DNA of 55,149 nucleotides, from the NCBI GenBank assembly GCA_018820315.1, contig JAHJOQ010000147.1, positions 1 through 55,149 of the forward strand. Reading direction: 5' to 3'. The notes under the pieces were generated by a model that was not told the DNA's origin, searched no databases, and worked only from the letters and a program-made list of their open reading frames with translations. The stretch's first letter is position 1, and each line of letters starts with the position of its first letter. This DNA is from Candidatus Zixiibacteriota bacterium. GTDB taxonomy: Bacteria; Zixibacteria; MSB-5A5; JAABVY01; JAHJOQ01. Positions 33,784 to 43,093 of the stretch are shown one piece after another. Both the position numbers and the translations under genes were made by a program.

Positions 33784-34722
33784 TTAGCTGAAGTTGCCAA
33801 GATATGTAATTTCTTCTTCAAGAGTATAACCAAATTTGTCTTTGACTCTCTTTTTCAACACAGCAGCAAGCTCTCTAACATCTTCGGCTCTGGCGCCTCC
33901 GAGATTCACCAGAATATTGGCATGATGTTGGTAAACTCCGGCCTTGCCCACGCATGCACTCTTTGCGCCAACTTTTTCCAGGAGCATGCCTGCGGAGAGT
34001 TTGCCGTGCATCTCATCCGGCTTTTCGATATTTTTGAAGAAACACCCCGCCGAACAATCAGTCTCAGGGTGCCTTTCCGCCCGCAGATTCAGGATCTCTC
34101 GTTTCCTTTCGGTCAGACGTTCGGTCGAGTCTGCCGGTAGCTCGAAGTTTGCTTCCAGTACGATCTCATGAGATCGTTTCAATATACTGTTCCTGTATGA
34201 GAATTCAAAATACTTTTTCGGCTCTGTGCGCGGCTTCTGACCCGGTGTCACTATAGTCGCCGATACCAAATGGTCAGAAATTGAGCCGCCGTATGCACCC
34301 GCATTGCCATAGATCGCTCCACCAACAGAGCCTTTGATCCCGGCCAATGACTCCATGCCGCCCAGACCAAGTGCGCAGACCTTGTCAATCATACTCTCCA
34401 GTCCGTGTCCGCTTCCGACAGTCAGGCTTCCTCCTGAATTTTCGAAATGCTCGATCTGAGTTTTGAGTACGATGCCGCGATAGCCGCTGTCTGACACGAG
34501 CAGATTCGATCCACCGCCCAGGATGAAATATTCGGCTCCATGCTGCTCGCAGAGCCTGAGCGCATCGACCATATCTTCAACAAGTGTTATTGTGACGAGC
34601 ATATCCGCGGGGCCGCCTATGCCGAATGTGGTGTGTTTCGACAACGGCTCGTCTTCAGAAGCGGCTGCTCCGAAACGTGCCTTCAGGCTGCTGTGGAGCG
34701 TCTCTGCAAGCCTATCAAGCAT
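33784..34722 (-). CDS. murB: UDP-N-acetylenolpyruvoylglucosamine reductase
   Basis: MurB reduces enolpyruvyl-UDP-GlcNAc to UDP-MurNAc for peptidoglycan. The 312 residues show the FAD-binding region (TTFGIGGPAD, LGGGSNLLV, GIKGSVGGAIYGNAGAYG), the catalytic Arg in SYRNS, and SAGCFFKN, where Cys takes the place of the classic catalytic Ser, as in some other bacterial MurB enzymes. This is the shorter type II form. No mur cluster surrounds it; it sits between the DUF1844 gene and sprA. Only a weak AGAGA precedes the start. Confidence 0.95.
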   Translation of the reverse strand: MLDRLAETLHSSLKARFGAAASEDEPLSKHTTFGIGGPADMLVTITLVEDMVDALRLCEQHGAEYFILGGGSNLLVSDSGYRGIVLKTQIEHFENSGGSLTVGSGHGLESMIDKVCALGLGGMESLAGIKGSVGGAIYGNAGAYGGSISDHLVSATIVTPGQKPRTEPKKYFEFSYRNSILKRSHEIVLEANFELPADSTERLTERKREILNLRAERHPETDCSAGCFFKNIEKPDEMHGKLSAGMLLEKVGAKSACVGKAGVYQHHANILVNLGGARAEDVRELAAVLKKRVKDKFGYTLEEEITYLGNFS

Positions 34723-34817
34723 CTGAATCTCTGCTTACGTTTTGTGGGCCGGTCGTAGCGGTCGATTCAATACTCCTCCGACGAATTATACGCGTCATTA
34801 CCGGTCCGGAGTTCCCG

Positions 34818-35192
34818 TTATTTGTTCTCTTCGCTCGCATTCGTGCTCTCGCCCGTCTCCTGCTCGGCCGCGTCTGACTCAGCATGTCCGTCACCTTTTC
34901 GTTCCGAAGCAGCCTTCTTCTCGGAATTCAACTCGTCGACGTAGTTCATGCGAAGCTGAAATAGCGTTCTCTTCATGAGCGTTGCCTCATCATCGGTGAG
35001 ATTGCCATCAGTCTTGGTCTGTATCATAGTCAGCATATCAATGCTGTTTTTGGCCAGGCCGAGGTCTCTTTCGACTTTCCCTGTAATAGAGTTCTGCAGC
35101 TTTCCCATCTGCTGCATTGCTGCAGCTTCCAGCGAGACTATTAGCTGGATCAGGTGAGGGTCCACCTGCATGGGTTTTATATCCTCGGTCAC
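34818..35192 (-). CDS. DUF1844 domain protein
   Basis: This 124-residue protein contains the DUF1844 helical core (about residues 8-85: HLIQLIVSLEAAAMQQMGK, AKNSIDMLTMIQTKT, LMKRTLFQLRMNYV). An acidic, low-complexity tail of about 35 residues follows. No signal peptide or membrane segment is seen. The family is widespread in deltaproteobacteria and FCB-type bacteria and has no assigned function. It overlaps the 65-residue gene upstream by 4 nt and is followed by a 95-nt gap before murB. Confidence 0.85.
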   Translation of the reverse strand: MTEDIKPMQVDPHLIQLIVSLEAAAMQQMGKLQNSITGKVERDLGLAKNSIDMLTMIQTKTDGNLTDDEATLMKRTLFQLRMNYVDELNSEKKAASERKGDGHAESDAAEQETGESTNASEENK

Positions 35193-35386
35193 TTCTCTTC
35201 TCCCTTGCCATCCTCCGAGATTCTCAATGCCAGCTTCAAATTGTGCTGGACGTCCATAATTTCTGCTTCAATCTTCTTAAGCAGGCGCTCGAGATCGTAA
35301 TCCGAAGAACTGCTCACGAGATGATTAACCTCGTCCGCCAGTTCCTTTGACAGTGCTTTAGCCTTGATCAGTCTCTTTTTATCCAT
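35189..35386 (-). CDS. Small helical protein, family not recognised
   Basis: This 65-residue protein is almost wholly charged helix (KALSKELADEV, LERLLKKIEAEIMDV), suggesting a short coiled coil. It has a good GGAG 7 nt before the ATG and overlaps the DUF1844 gene by ATGA, so it is probably real and translated with it. The two may be partners. It starts 12 nt after the recG stop. No motif gives a function. Confidence 0.7.
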   Translation of the reverse strand: MDKKRLIKAKALSKELADEVNHLVSSSSDYDLERLLKKIEAEIMDVQHNLKLALRISEDGKGEEK

Positions 35387-35398
35387 CTGGGCACTCCA

Positions 35399-37489
35399 TC
35401 AGCCTGAAGTCAGCAACTCCAGAGCCTGTTTGTATAGGCTCGAAGCCTCTCTCTTTAGTTTCGACATTTCTTCGCTCGATAATTTATGTTTTTTCAAGAC
35501 AATGTCAAAGGCGCATTTCCTTGCGCTTTCGAGAATGGCCGCATCTCGGACGAGGTTGGCGATCTTAAAGTCGGGCAATCCGTGCTGCTTCGATCCAAGA
35601 AACTCGCCGGGGCCGCGCAACTCGAGGTCCGCCTCAGCTATCCTGAATCCGTCGCTCGTCGATTCTATCGCAGCAAGTCTCTCCCTCGCAACATCACCGG
35701 GATCGTCAGAAGACATGAGTATGCAAACCGCTCTGTTCTTACCCCGGCCAATTCTGCCTCGCAACTGATGAAGCTGGGATAGGCCAAATCTCTCTGCGTT
35801 CTCGATCAGCATCACAGTCGCGTTCGGAATGTCAATTCCGACCTCTATGACTGTAGTCGACACAAGAATGTCAATCTTACCATCGCGAAATCTGTGTGAA
35901 ATCTCCTCGCGCTCATCAAAACTCATTCTGCCATGTATAAGTCCGACGTTAAGTTCTGCGAAGACGTTATCTTTGAGATTCTCATACGACGACACGGCTG
36001 ATTTCAGATCGAGCTTCTCCGAGTCCTCGACGAGCGGGTAGACAACAAATGCCTGACGGCCCTTGCTGCATTCCAATTCTATGAAGTCGTAGACCTTGGA
36101 GCGGCTTTCGTCGGTCCTCCACGCTGTCCTGACCGGAAGGCGCCCCGGCGGAAGGTCTGCGATAACCGTCAAATCGAGGTCGCCATATGCAGTCAGCGCA
36201 AGCGATCTCGGAATCGGCGTTGCTGTCATAACCAGCAGATCACAGCCGACCCCTTTCTGCCTGAAATGGAGGCGTTGATTCACTCCGAATTTATGCTGCT
36301 CATCGACTACAGCGAGCGCGAGCTGCTTAAACTGAACCGGCTTCGAAAACAGTGCATGCGTGCCGACCACTATATTGAAAGTTCCGGATGCAATTTCTTC
36401 GTGCAGATCACGACGCTGGCTTGCCGACAATGAACCGGTCAGCATAGCGACTCTCAGATTCAGCCTCTCTGCAATCTCTGAGATCGATGCGTAATGCTGT
36501 TCGGCCAGAAGTTCCGTGGGAACCATAATTGCCGCTTGGTGGCCATTCTCGACTGCAAACAGCATCGCCGCGAGTGCGACGACGGTCTTGCCGGAACCAA
36601 CCTCTCCCATCAGAAGACGGTGCATAGCTGAATTACGCTGCATATCTTCTAATATTTGACCAATTGCCTTGTTTTGTTCACGCGTAAACTCGAACGGCAG
36701 CAGATCGTAGAAGTCCCTCAGAAGGGAGGAGGGAGCCGCATACCCGTATGGTTTCCGTTTGCTGGAGGAGAATGTTTTTCCGATAGCGAGCCTCAACTCC
36801 AGCAAGAACAGTTCGTCGAAAACCAACCGCTCTTTTGCAGCCGCAAGCTCTCCATCGCTGTCGGGATAATGGATTCTCTCCAGTGCCTCGCGCAGAGGCA
36901 TCAGGTGGTTGGCAGCGATAATGCTCTGCGGCAGATAGTCATCGACAGACGGCAGGAACTTCTCGATCGCATTTCTGATAACTCGCCTGAATCCCCGGCT
37001 GTCGAGGCCTCGGCCTTTGAGTTCAGCGGTTGAGGGATAGAGCGGAATGATTCGTCCGGAGTGGATTAGCTTGTCGGTACTGTCAGGATCATCAAGATAC
37101 TCGAATTCGGGATGGATTATCTGCGGGCCGTTGAACGATGTCACCGTGCCGGAAACTGCAAGCAGGTCGTCACGCTTGAATTTCTTCTGCAAATACTGAT
37201 ACCCCTTGAACCAGGTTAGAGTGAGGTAACCTTCGCCATCTGAAAGAAGCACCTCGAAGATTGTCCGGCGACCCTTCAGCACGCCGTGCGATACGACCCT
37301 GCCTATGGTCGATATCTTCTCGCCCTCCTGCAAGGCCTTAAACGGCTTGATGTCTGATCTGTCCAGCCAGCGTCTGGGGAAGTAGCGCAACAGATCGAAG
37401 ACTGTCTCCACACCGACGCCTTTCAGCCATTCCGCCCGCTTGGGTCCGACCCCTTTGACGAACTGAACAGGATCCTTACATGAGATCAT
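35399..37489 (-). CDS. recG: ATP-dependent DNA helicase RecG
   Basis: RecG remodels stalled forks and branch-migrates Holliday junctions. The 696 residues (700 if ATG 37501 is used) hold the N-terminal wedge OB domain (about 10-160). Helicase motifs follow: I (MGEVGSGKT), II (DEQHKFG, where most have DEQHRFG), III ([12 protein letters not shown]), V ([13 protein letters not shown]) and VI (QLRGRIGRG). ATG 37489 has AGGAAAGG right upstream; 37501 is the alternative. It heads the 22-kb minus-strand run and diverges from the DUF4139 gene. Confidence 0.95.
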   Translation of the reverse strand: MISCKDPVQFVKGVGPKRAEWLKGVGVETVFDLLRYFPRRWLDRSDIKPFKALQEGEKISTIGRVVSHGVLKGRRTIFEVLLSDGEGYLTLTWFKGYQYLQKKFKRDDLLAVSGTVTSFNGPQIIHPEFEYLDDPDSTDKLIHSGRIIPLYPSTAELKGRGLDSRGFRRVIRNAIEKFLPSVDDYLPQSIIAANHLMPLREALERIHYPDSDGELAAAKERLVFDELFLLELRLAIGKTFSSSKRKPYGYAAPSSLLRDFYDLLPFEFTREQNKAIGQILEDMQRNSAMHRLLMGEVGSGKTVVALAAMLFAVENGHQAAIMVPTELLAEQHYASISEIAERLNLRVAMLTGSLSASQRRDLHEEIASGTFNIVVGTHALFSKPVQFKQLALAVVDEQHKFGVNQRLHFRQKGVGCDLLVMTATPIPRSLALTAYGDLDLTVIADLPPGRLPVRTAWRTDESRSKVYDFIELECSKGRQAFVVYPLVEDSEKLDLKSAVSSYENLKDNVFAELNVGLIHGRMSFDEREEISHRFRDGKIDILVSTTVIEVGIDIPNATVMLIENAERFGLSQLHQLRGRIGRGKNRAVCILMSSDDPGDVARERLAAIESTSDGFRIAEADLELRGPGEFLGSKQHGLPDFKIANLVRDAAILESARKCAFDIVLKKHKLSSEEMSKLKREASSLYKQALELLTSG

Positions 37490-37693
37490 CCTTTCCTGCA
37501 TGTTCCAAAGTTAATTTCGCTGAAGGATATCGCAAGTCAATATTTCAGAATTTTTGTTGAAATGCTTGTCTCCGTTGATGTAAGTGATGTTTGTCGGCGC
37601 ATGTAATATCGCCGGCTGCCTTGAAATCCGGGAATGAATACCTGCGTGCATTGTATAAGAAATAAGCGTGTTAGGCGAGGGAGGTGCAACGCC

Positions 37694-39058
37694 ATGAAGA
37701 AATTTGGTTTAATACTGTTTGCGCTGCTGCTGATACCGGTAATATCAGCCCAGGCGCAGATTGCTCTCACAGTTTATAATCAGGATCTGGGACTAGTCAG
37801 AGAGCACCGCGATCTTCAGTTCCAGAAAGGGCAGTTTGATCTTGAATTTACGGATATTCCCAGCTCGATAGACCCCACATCCGTTCATTTCAAGCTGCTC
37901 GATAAGCCGGACGCGGCTGTCCTCCTTGAACAAAACTATCAATATGATTTGGTGAGCGCGTCGAAAATTCTCACGAAATTCATCGGCAGCGAGATCGAGA
38001 TTACGGCTGTGGCCGGTGACCAGGGAAAGTTCTATTCAGGAGAGCTTCTTGCATTCGATGGCAACAACGTGACCCTCAAGACAACGGACGGTGGGGTCAA
38101 AGTCATAGAAATGAAGTGGATTTCTGACGTTTCATTTGAGAAGCTGCCTGAGGGCCTCATCACCAAGCCGACACTTGTCTGGAGATTACTCTCCGATGTG
38201 GCCGGTAAGCAGAAGGCGGAAGTCTCATATCTCACCCAAAACATCAACTGGCATACGGAATATGTGGCAGTTGTCTCCGACGATGACAGCAAACTCGATC
38301 TCTCAGGTTGGGTTTCTGTCGATAATCGCACGGGGGCTACCTATAAGGATGCCAAATTGAAGTTGATCGCGGGCGATGTGAATGTCGTCCAGCCGCCGCC
38401 ACCATCGTTCAGACGTGACAAAGGCTATGCTCTTGCCGCAATGTCGGCGGAGGATGCCTCATTCGAAGAGAAGTCATTCTTTGAGTATCATCTCTACACT
38501 TTGCCGAGAACAACGACAATTGCGAACAATGAGATCAAGCAGATTTCTCTGTTTGAACCGGCGACAACTCCGGTTGTGAAGGTGTTTGAATATGAGGGTT
38601 GGCGCTATCCGAAGGATATCAGGATCGTACTTGAATTCACGAATTCGAAAGAGGCTGGACTCGGGATGCCTCTGCCAGCCGGCAAATTGCGAGTGATGAA
38701 GAGAGATACCGACGGTCTGATGGAGTTTGTGGGTGAAGACATGATAGATCATACGCCCAAAGACGAAGACCTGAAGGTGTTTCTCGGGAATGCATTCGAC
38801 TTAGTAGGTGAGAGAAATGTGATGGATAGAAAGAAGATCACGGACAGAATGACCGAGGAGACCATTGAAATAAAGCTGAGAAATCATAAGGACAAAGATG
38901 TTACGATAAAGGTTGTCGAGAAATTCGGCCGGTACTGGGAGGTTCGCGAGTCGAACTACGAGTTCACCAAGAAGGATGCATCTACTGCCGAGTTTCTGGT
39001 GCCGGTCAACGCCGATGGTGATTCAACACTCTCAATCATCGTGCGTAAATGGTATTAG
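37694..39058 (+). CDS. Exported DUF4139 domain protein
   Basis: This 454-residue protein has a signal peptide (1-21, AQA|Q22). An N-terminal beta domain about loss or gain of LTVYNQDLGLV-type strands leads into the DUF4139 region (from about 190, VSYLTQNINWHTEYVAVV, then a long beta-rich stretch to WEVRESNYEF). The family is common among FCB-type and planctomycete bacteria; its role is unknown and probably periplasmic or surface. ATG 37694 was chosen because GGGAGG lies 9 nt upstream and the signal peptide begins there. The mature N-terminus is Gln. Confidence 0.88.
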   Translation: MKKFGLILFALLLIPVISAQAQIALTVYNQDLGLVREHRDLQFQKGQFDLEFTDIPSSIDPTSVHFKLLDKPDAAVLLEQNYQYDLVSASKILTKFIGSEIEITAVAGDQGKFYSGELLAFDGNNVTLKTTDGGVKVIEMKWISDVSFEKLPEGLITKPTLVWRLLSDVAGKQKAEVSYLTQNINWHTEYVAVVSDDDSKLDLSGWVSVDNRTGATYKDAKLKLIAGDVNVVQPPPPSFRRDKGYALAAMSAEDASFEEKSFFEYHLYTLPRTTTIANNEIKQISLFEPATTPVVKVFEYEGWRYPKDIRIVLEFTNSKEAGLGMPLPAGKLRVMKRDTDGLMEFVGEDMIDHTPKDEDLKVFLGNAFDLVGERNVMDRKKITDRMTEETIEIKLRNHKDKDVTIKVVEKFGRYWEVRESNYEFTKKDASTAEFLVPVNADGDSTLSIIVRKWY

Positions 39059-39110
39059 ATCGGGTAATATCATGATTGGTATTTGTTTCACAATCTTTCT
39101 GAGATTTGCT

Positions 39111-39139
39111 TTGACAAATTCCGGGTCTTTTGTTAGTAT
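39111..39139 (+). promoter_or_regulatory. Predicted promoter of the TPR protein gene
   Basis: TTGACA (39111-39116), 17 nt, then TAGTAT (39134-39139). The leader is about 30 nt and includes the GGGAGG ribosome-binding site. Confidence 0.65.
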
Positions 39140-39174
39140 GACGCCCGATAATTAATGCAAACCGGGAGGTTGGA

Positions 39175-40491
39175 ATGAGAACTGTTATAACGATATTCCT
39201 GGCGTTGACTATAGTCGCATCAGCATCAGCTCAACGGCTAACCTATGATGCCCTTGTTCGTTCCGCCAAGATTTACCTTCAGGAAGCTCCGAAGGACTAT
39301 GTGAAGGCGGAAGAGAAGCTCAGACAGGCTATAGACGAGTTTCAAGACAAACAGCCAGTCGAAGCTTACTTCGGACTCGGTGCGTTGCAGGCTGAGAAGA
39401 AGCGTTATGCGGAGATGAACGAGAATTTCGAAGCAGCCCTGAAGATTTGCGCCGAAGCTACTGACAAGAAATTGAAGAAGCGGTGCGACAAAGAGAACAT
39501 TTCGGAGACCATTATCTCAATTCGTCTCAGCTCCTGGATTGACGAGTTTAATAGTGGTGCTTCGGTGCTGGCGGGTGCGGTCGACCTTTGGCCTGATCTC
39601 GAAGACGCTGAGTCAGAAGATGACACTCTCGACATATTGGATGAGATCGACGCTACATATCGGTCTGCGCTCCAGAATTTTGTAAATGCCAGTATCATAA
39701 TTCCTGACTCGGCTCAAGCTTGGATCAACGCAGGAATCACGTACTACAATCTCGGCAAAGTCAAGAAGACCCTTGGCGAACCAGATGCAGAGACGGCACT
39801 GAAAGATTCCGCTATCATTGCCTACGAGACCGCCATAGAGGTACATCCGGAAAACTTCGATCTGCTGTCAAACATGTCAACGATATACTTCGAGCTCAAG
39901 AATTGGGATGCATGTGCTGCGACTTTTGGCAAAATGGCCGCCCTGCAGCCGGATAATGTCTCGGTCCTTAGCAATCTCTCGATGCTCCTCATGGAGCTCG
40001 ATTCAAAGGATACTCTCAACACTCTGAATCTGGGTGACTCCATTACTTTCGTGTTCGATAGAATAATAGAACTTGATCCCACAAACGTTGACGCTTTGAG
40101 TCAGCGGGCCTTCGCGACCATTACCGAGAGCATCGGCATCAATGACTCAATCAGTGTACTCAGAGGTCTCGACGAGAACGTGCATAAGTCAGAAATTCAG
40201 GCGCTGACTGAGGTAAGGAATGCGGCATACCGTAGCGTCATTGATGATTTTACTGTGGTAGCAGAAACAGATCCCGGCAACTATGACGCATGGTATTGGA
40301 TGGGTAACTGTTATTATTTCCTCGAGGAATATCAGAAATCGCTGGAGTGTTACGAGAAGGCATTAGCAATCAAGCCGGATGCCAAGGAGGTTTTGGAAAT
40401 CCTCGCGCCGCTCTATTTGAAGCAGGGGGATCGGAAGAAATCTGATGAAGCTCAGAAGAAGTATGAGGAGTTGGTAGGGGAATCCGGTTAG
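39175..40491 (+). CDS. Periplasmic tetratricopeptide-repeat protein
   Basis: This 438-residue protein has a signal peptide (1-19, ASA|Q20) and about seven TPR or TPR-like units. The clearest are at AWINAGITYYNLGKV, LLSNMSTIYFELKNWDAC, VLSNLSMLLMEL and AWYWMGNCYYFLEEYQKSLECYEKAL. TPR arrays are protein-protein scaffolds; the partner is unknown. It has its own promoter and a strong terminator, so it is a single-gene unit. The mature N-terminus is Gln, as for the neighbouring DUF4139 protein. Confidence 0.88.
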   Translation: MRTVITIFLALTIVASASAQRLTYDALVRSAKIYLQEAPKDYVKAEEKLRQAIDEFQDKQPVEAYFGLGALQAEKKRYAEMNENFEAALKICAEATDKKLKKRCDKENISETIISIRLSSWIDEFNSGASVLAGAVDLWPDLEDAESEDDTLDILDEIDATYRSALQNFVNASIIIPDSAQAWINAGITYYNLGKVKKTLGEPDAETALKDSAIIAYETAIEVHPENFDLLSNMSTIYFELKNWDACAATFGKMAALQPDNVSVLSNLSMLLMELDSKDTLNTLNLGDSITFVFDRIIELDPTNVDALSQRAFATITESIGINDSISVLRGLDENVHKSEIQALTEVRNAAYRSVIDDFTVVAETDPGNYDAWYWMGNCYYFLEEYQKSLECYEKALAIKPDAKEVLEILAPLYLKQGDRKKSDEAQKKYEELVGESG

Positions 40492-40512
40492 GCATGTGAC
40501 TATCCGACTTCT

Positions 40513-40539
40513 GGGCGGTGGATTTCCACCGCCCTTTTT
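40513..40539 (+). terminator. Intrinsic terminator after the TPR gene
   Basis: Nine-base perfect GC-rich arms (40513-40521 and 40526-40534) with an ATTT loop are followed by TTTTT. It ends only 15 nt before the priA ATG. Confidence 0.9.
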
Positions 40540-40541
40540 GT

Positions 40542-40547
40542 TATATT
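40542..40547 (+). promoter_or_regulatory. Candidate -10 element for leaderless priA
   Basis: TATATT ends 6 nt before the priA ATG, so transcription would start at or within a base of the A of the ATG. The matching -35 would lie in the terminator stem and is a poor match (TGGATT). Confidence 0.4.
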
Positions 40548-40553
40548 CAATCC

Positions 40554-42944
40554 ATGATTGTAGACGTAATTTTCGTTCAGGGACCTCCTCTGCCGCTTTC
40601 GTATCAAGTACCTGCGGGTCTCGCGGATGACATATCGGAAGGTTGCAGAGTAGTCGCTGATGTTCGCAATAAGAAGACTGTCGGAGTAGTATGGTCTCTT
40701 CAGACCGGCAATGACGACAGCCTCAAAAAGATTCACGAGGTCATCGATTCCGATCCGCTGATTTCGCTTGAGCAGCGGGGGCTGATCGAGTGGATGTCAC
40801 GGTATTACTATTCCTCACTCGGTTCGGTGTTAAAACTCTTCTTACCGAAACTGCTGATGCAGCCGGATGGATTATTGATTTGCAGGACTGCAAGTAGGCT
40901 CGATAGCGAAGGCGCATCGCCGGATGAGATTCTGTCTCATCTCGCACCCAATAGACCTATCAAAGTCAGCACTCTGAAGGCGAAGCTCGGTTCGCAGATC
41001 GGATTCCACCGACGACTTACTGATTTGGAGAAGAGTGGGCTTGTAACTGTCTCGTATCGGCAGCCGCGTCGAATCAGTACAATTGATGAGTTAGTACAAC
41101 TAAGCGCTGCCGATGCTGGTGAGCAGAAGCTTGGCTCAAAGCAGAAGCTGGTTATCGAACATCTTCAGAAGTCGGGGAAACCGATGAGATTGTCCGCACT
41201 TATCAAGAATGCGAAGTTCTCGCGACAGACCATACGCTCGCTTTCGAAAAAGGGGATTGTGACTATCAAAGCGCCTCCGGATACATCATCACAGTTTTCT
41301 TCAGTACAGGAACTGATGCTGAATCGCGAGCAGATGGATGTTGTTGAATCTGTATCGAAGGCGATTATTGACCGGACGTTCGAGACGTTTCTCTTATACG
41401 GTGTGACTGGAAGCGGGAAAACTGAAGTCTATGTGAAGTTGATCTGGGATGCTCTCGAGCTCGGTAAAACAGCATTGCTTCTTCAACCGGAAATTGCGCT
41501 GTCCGAACAAGTCTTCTCTAAGTTATCTGCTCGGTTTGGAGACAGGATCTGCAGGCTTCATTCCAATGTCACAGATTCCGAACGATATGCAATATTCAAG
41601 GGCATCGAGTCAGGTGCGATCCGTGTTGTGATAGGACCGCGATCTGCGATATTTTCACCGCTTCGCAATCTGGGATTGATCATCGTCGATGAGGAACATG
41701 ACCATTCATACAAGCAGGGTGGTTCTGCGCCCTATTATCAAGGTAGAGACGCAGCCGTCATGCTTGGCAAGCTGAGTTGCTGCCCGGTCCTTCTCGGCAG
41801 CGCAACGCCATCGGTCGAGAGCTGGGGCAATGCTCAAAACGGCAAGTACACTCTGTTGCGACTTACCACGAGATGGGATGAGCGGCAGATGCCGTCGATC
41901 AAACATATTGTGCACAGACCGGCCGCCGAGCACGAGGAGCCGCTCTCCGATTATCTTCGTGAAAGAATCGAAGAGTGCCTGTCATCAGGAGCCCAGACTG
42001 TCCTCTTTCTCAACAGGCGGGGGTTTGCGCCGACGGTGAAATGTCTGGATTGTCGCGCTACGCTGAGGTGTCCGAATTGTGACGTGGGGTTGGTGTTTCA
42101 CATTGCCTCTCGTGAAAAGGTCCTCTGTCATCTTTGCGGATTCAAGTCAGCCCTGGATCACACGTGCCAGGCATGCGGAGCGGCGAACTGGGGATTCTTC
42201 GGCGCAGGCACGCAGAGGATCGAGGACTATCTGAATCTCAAATTCCCGTCTGCCGTGGTCGGTCGCCTGGATGCCGATGCGGCCGAAAAGGCCGGAGCGG
42301 CAAAGAAGACACTTGCTGGATTCTCTGCTCGAAAAGTTAATATTCTCGTTGGGACTCAGATGGTGGCAAAAGGGCTCGACTTTCCAGATGTTCGCCTTGT
42401 GGGAATTCTCGGTGCGGATGCATCGATGAACTTTCCCGATTTCCGCTCGGTTGAAAGGACCTTTGCCCTTCTTTTCCAGGCTTCCGGGAGAGCTGGCAGG
42501 GGAAAATATAGGGGAGAGGTGGTGGTGCAGGTCGACAGCGACGAATCTCCTCTCCTGCAGGTCACTGAAAAGAGCGATTTTGCCGAATTCCTCGATAAGG
42601 AACTCGCCAGGCGAACCCAGCTCGGCTATCCACCCTTGCGCCATCTGGTCTTGATGAAATTGAAGTCAGGCTCGGCTGAACGGGTTGAGAGCGCTGCATT
42701 TGAATTGCAGAAGAAACTAGCATCTGCCCGCCGCAAGTACGACCGATTCATGTCCGTACTCGGTCCCGCGCCAGCGCCCCTCTTCAAGGTTCTGAACAAC
42801 TACCGCTGGCGAATCATGATAAAAACGTCATCTGTGGCATCAACTCTGACATTCCTCGATTCATTCATAGGTGACCCGAGCGTCAGAGAGACAGTGCGGA
42901 AAGTCCGCTTGATCATCGACGTCGATCCATATGATATGATGTAG
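40554..42944 (+). CDS. priA: Primosomal protein N' (replication restart helicase PriA)
   Basis: PriA rebuilds replisomes at broken forks. The 796 residues have an N-terminal DNA-binding domain and a winged helix. The helicase core shows GVTGSGKTEVY (motif I), VDEEHDHSYKQ (motif II) and a zinc domain with paired Cys (CLDC, CPNC, CHLC, CQAC); GRAGRG lies near the end. The start was set at ATG 40554 because the earlier start at 40518 lies inside the terminator stem. No ribosome-binding site precedes the ATG, and a -10-like TATATT ends 6 nt upstream, which hints at a leaderless mRNA. Confidence 0.95.
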   Translation: MIVDVIFVQGPPLPLSYQVPAGLADDISEGCRVVADVRNKKTVGVVWSLQTGNDDSLKKIHEVIDSDPLISLEQRGLIEWMSRYYYSSLGSVLKLFLPKLLMQPDGLLICRTASRLDSEGASPDEILSHLAPNRPIKVSTLKAKLGSQIGFHRRLTDLEKSGLVTVSYRQPRRISTIDELVQLSAADAGEQKLGSKQKLVIEHLQKSGKPMRLSALIKNAKFSRQTIRSLSKKGIVTIKAPPDTSSQFSSVQELMLNREQMDVVESVSKAIIDRTFETFLLYGVTGSGKTEVYVKLIWDALELGKTALLLQPEIALSEQVFSKLSARFGDRICRLHSNVTDSERYAIFKGIESGAIRVVIGPRSAIFSPLRNLGLIIVDEEHDHSYKQGGSAPYYQGRDAAVMLGKLSCCPVLLGSATPSVESWGNAQNGKYTLLRLTTRWDERQMPSIKHIVHRPAAEHEEPLSDYLRERIEECLSSGAQTVLFLNRRGFAPTVKCLDCRATLRCPNCDVGLVFHIASREKVLCHLCGFKSALDHTCQACGAANWGFFGAGTQRIEDYLNLKFPSAVVGRLDADAAEKAGAAKKTLAGFSARKVNILVGTQMVAKGLDFPDVRLVGILGADASMNFPDFRSVERTFALLFQASGRAGRGKYRGEVVVQVDSDESPLLQVTEKSDFAEFLDKELARRTQLGYPPLRHLVLMKLKSGSAERVESAAFELQKKLASARRKYDRFMSVLGPAPAPLFKVLNNYRWRIMIKTSSVASTLTFLDSFIGDPSVRETVRKVRLIIDVDPYDMM

Positions 42945-43093
42945 TCTCCCGCTAGCCGCCAGCTTGAGTTCAACCGCAAAACTGTACAGAGTTGGAGCTG
43001 CCTCGGCGCTCAATGTGCAGAGTCGGTACAGGCAGTTCGCCGATAATATTAATGACAGGCAAAATAACAACTGGCTTACTCAGGAGTGAAGCT

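Noticed and set aside
37502-37693. Possible divergent promoters between recG and the DUF4139 gene
   Set aside because: A TATAAG at 37654-37659 (+) lacks a -35, and the minus-strand TTGACT lacks a good -10; too weak to annotate.
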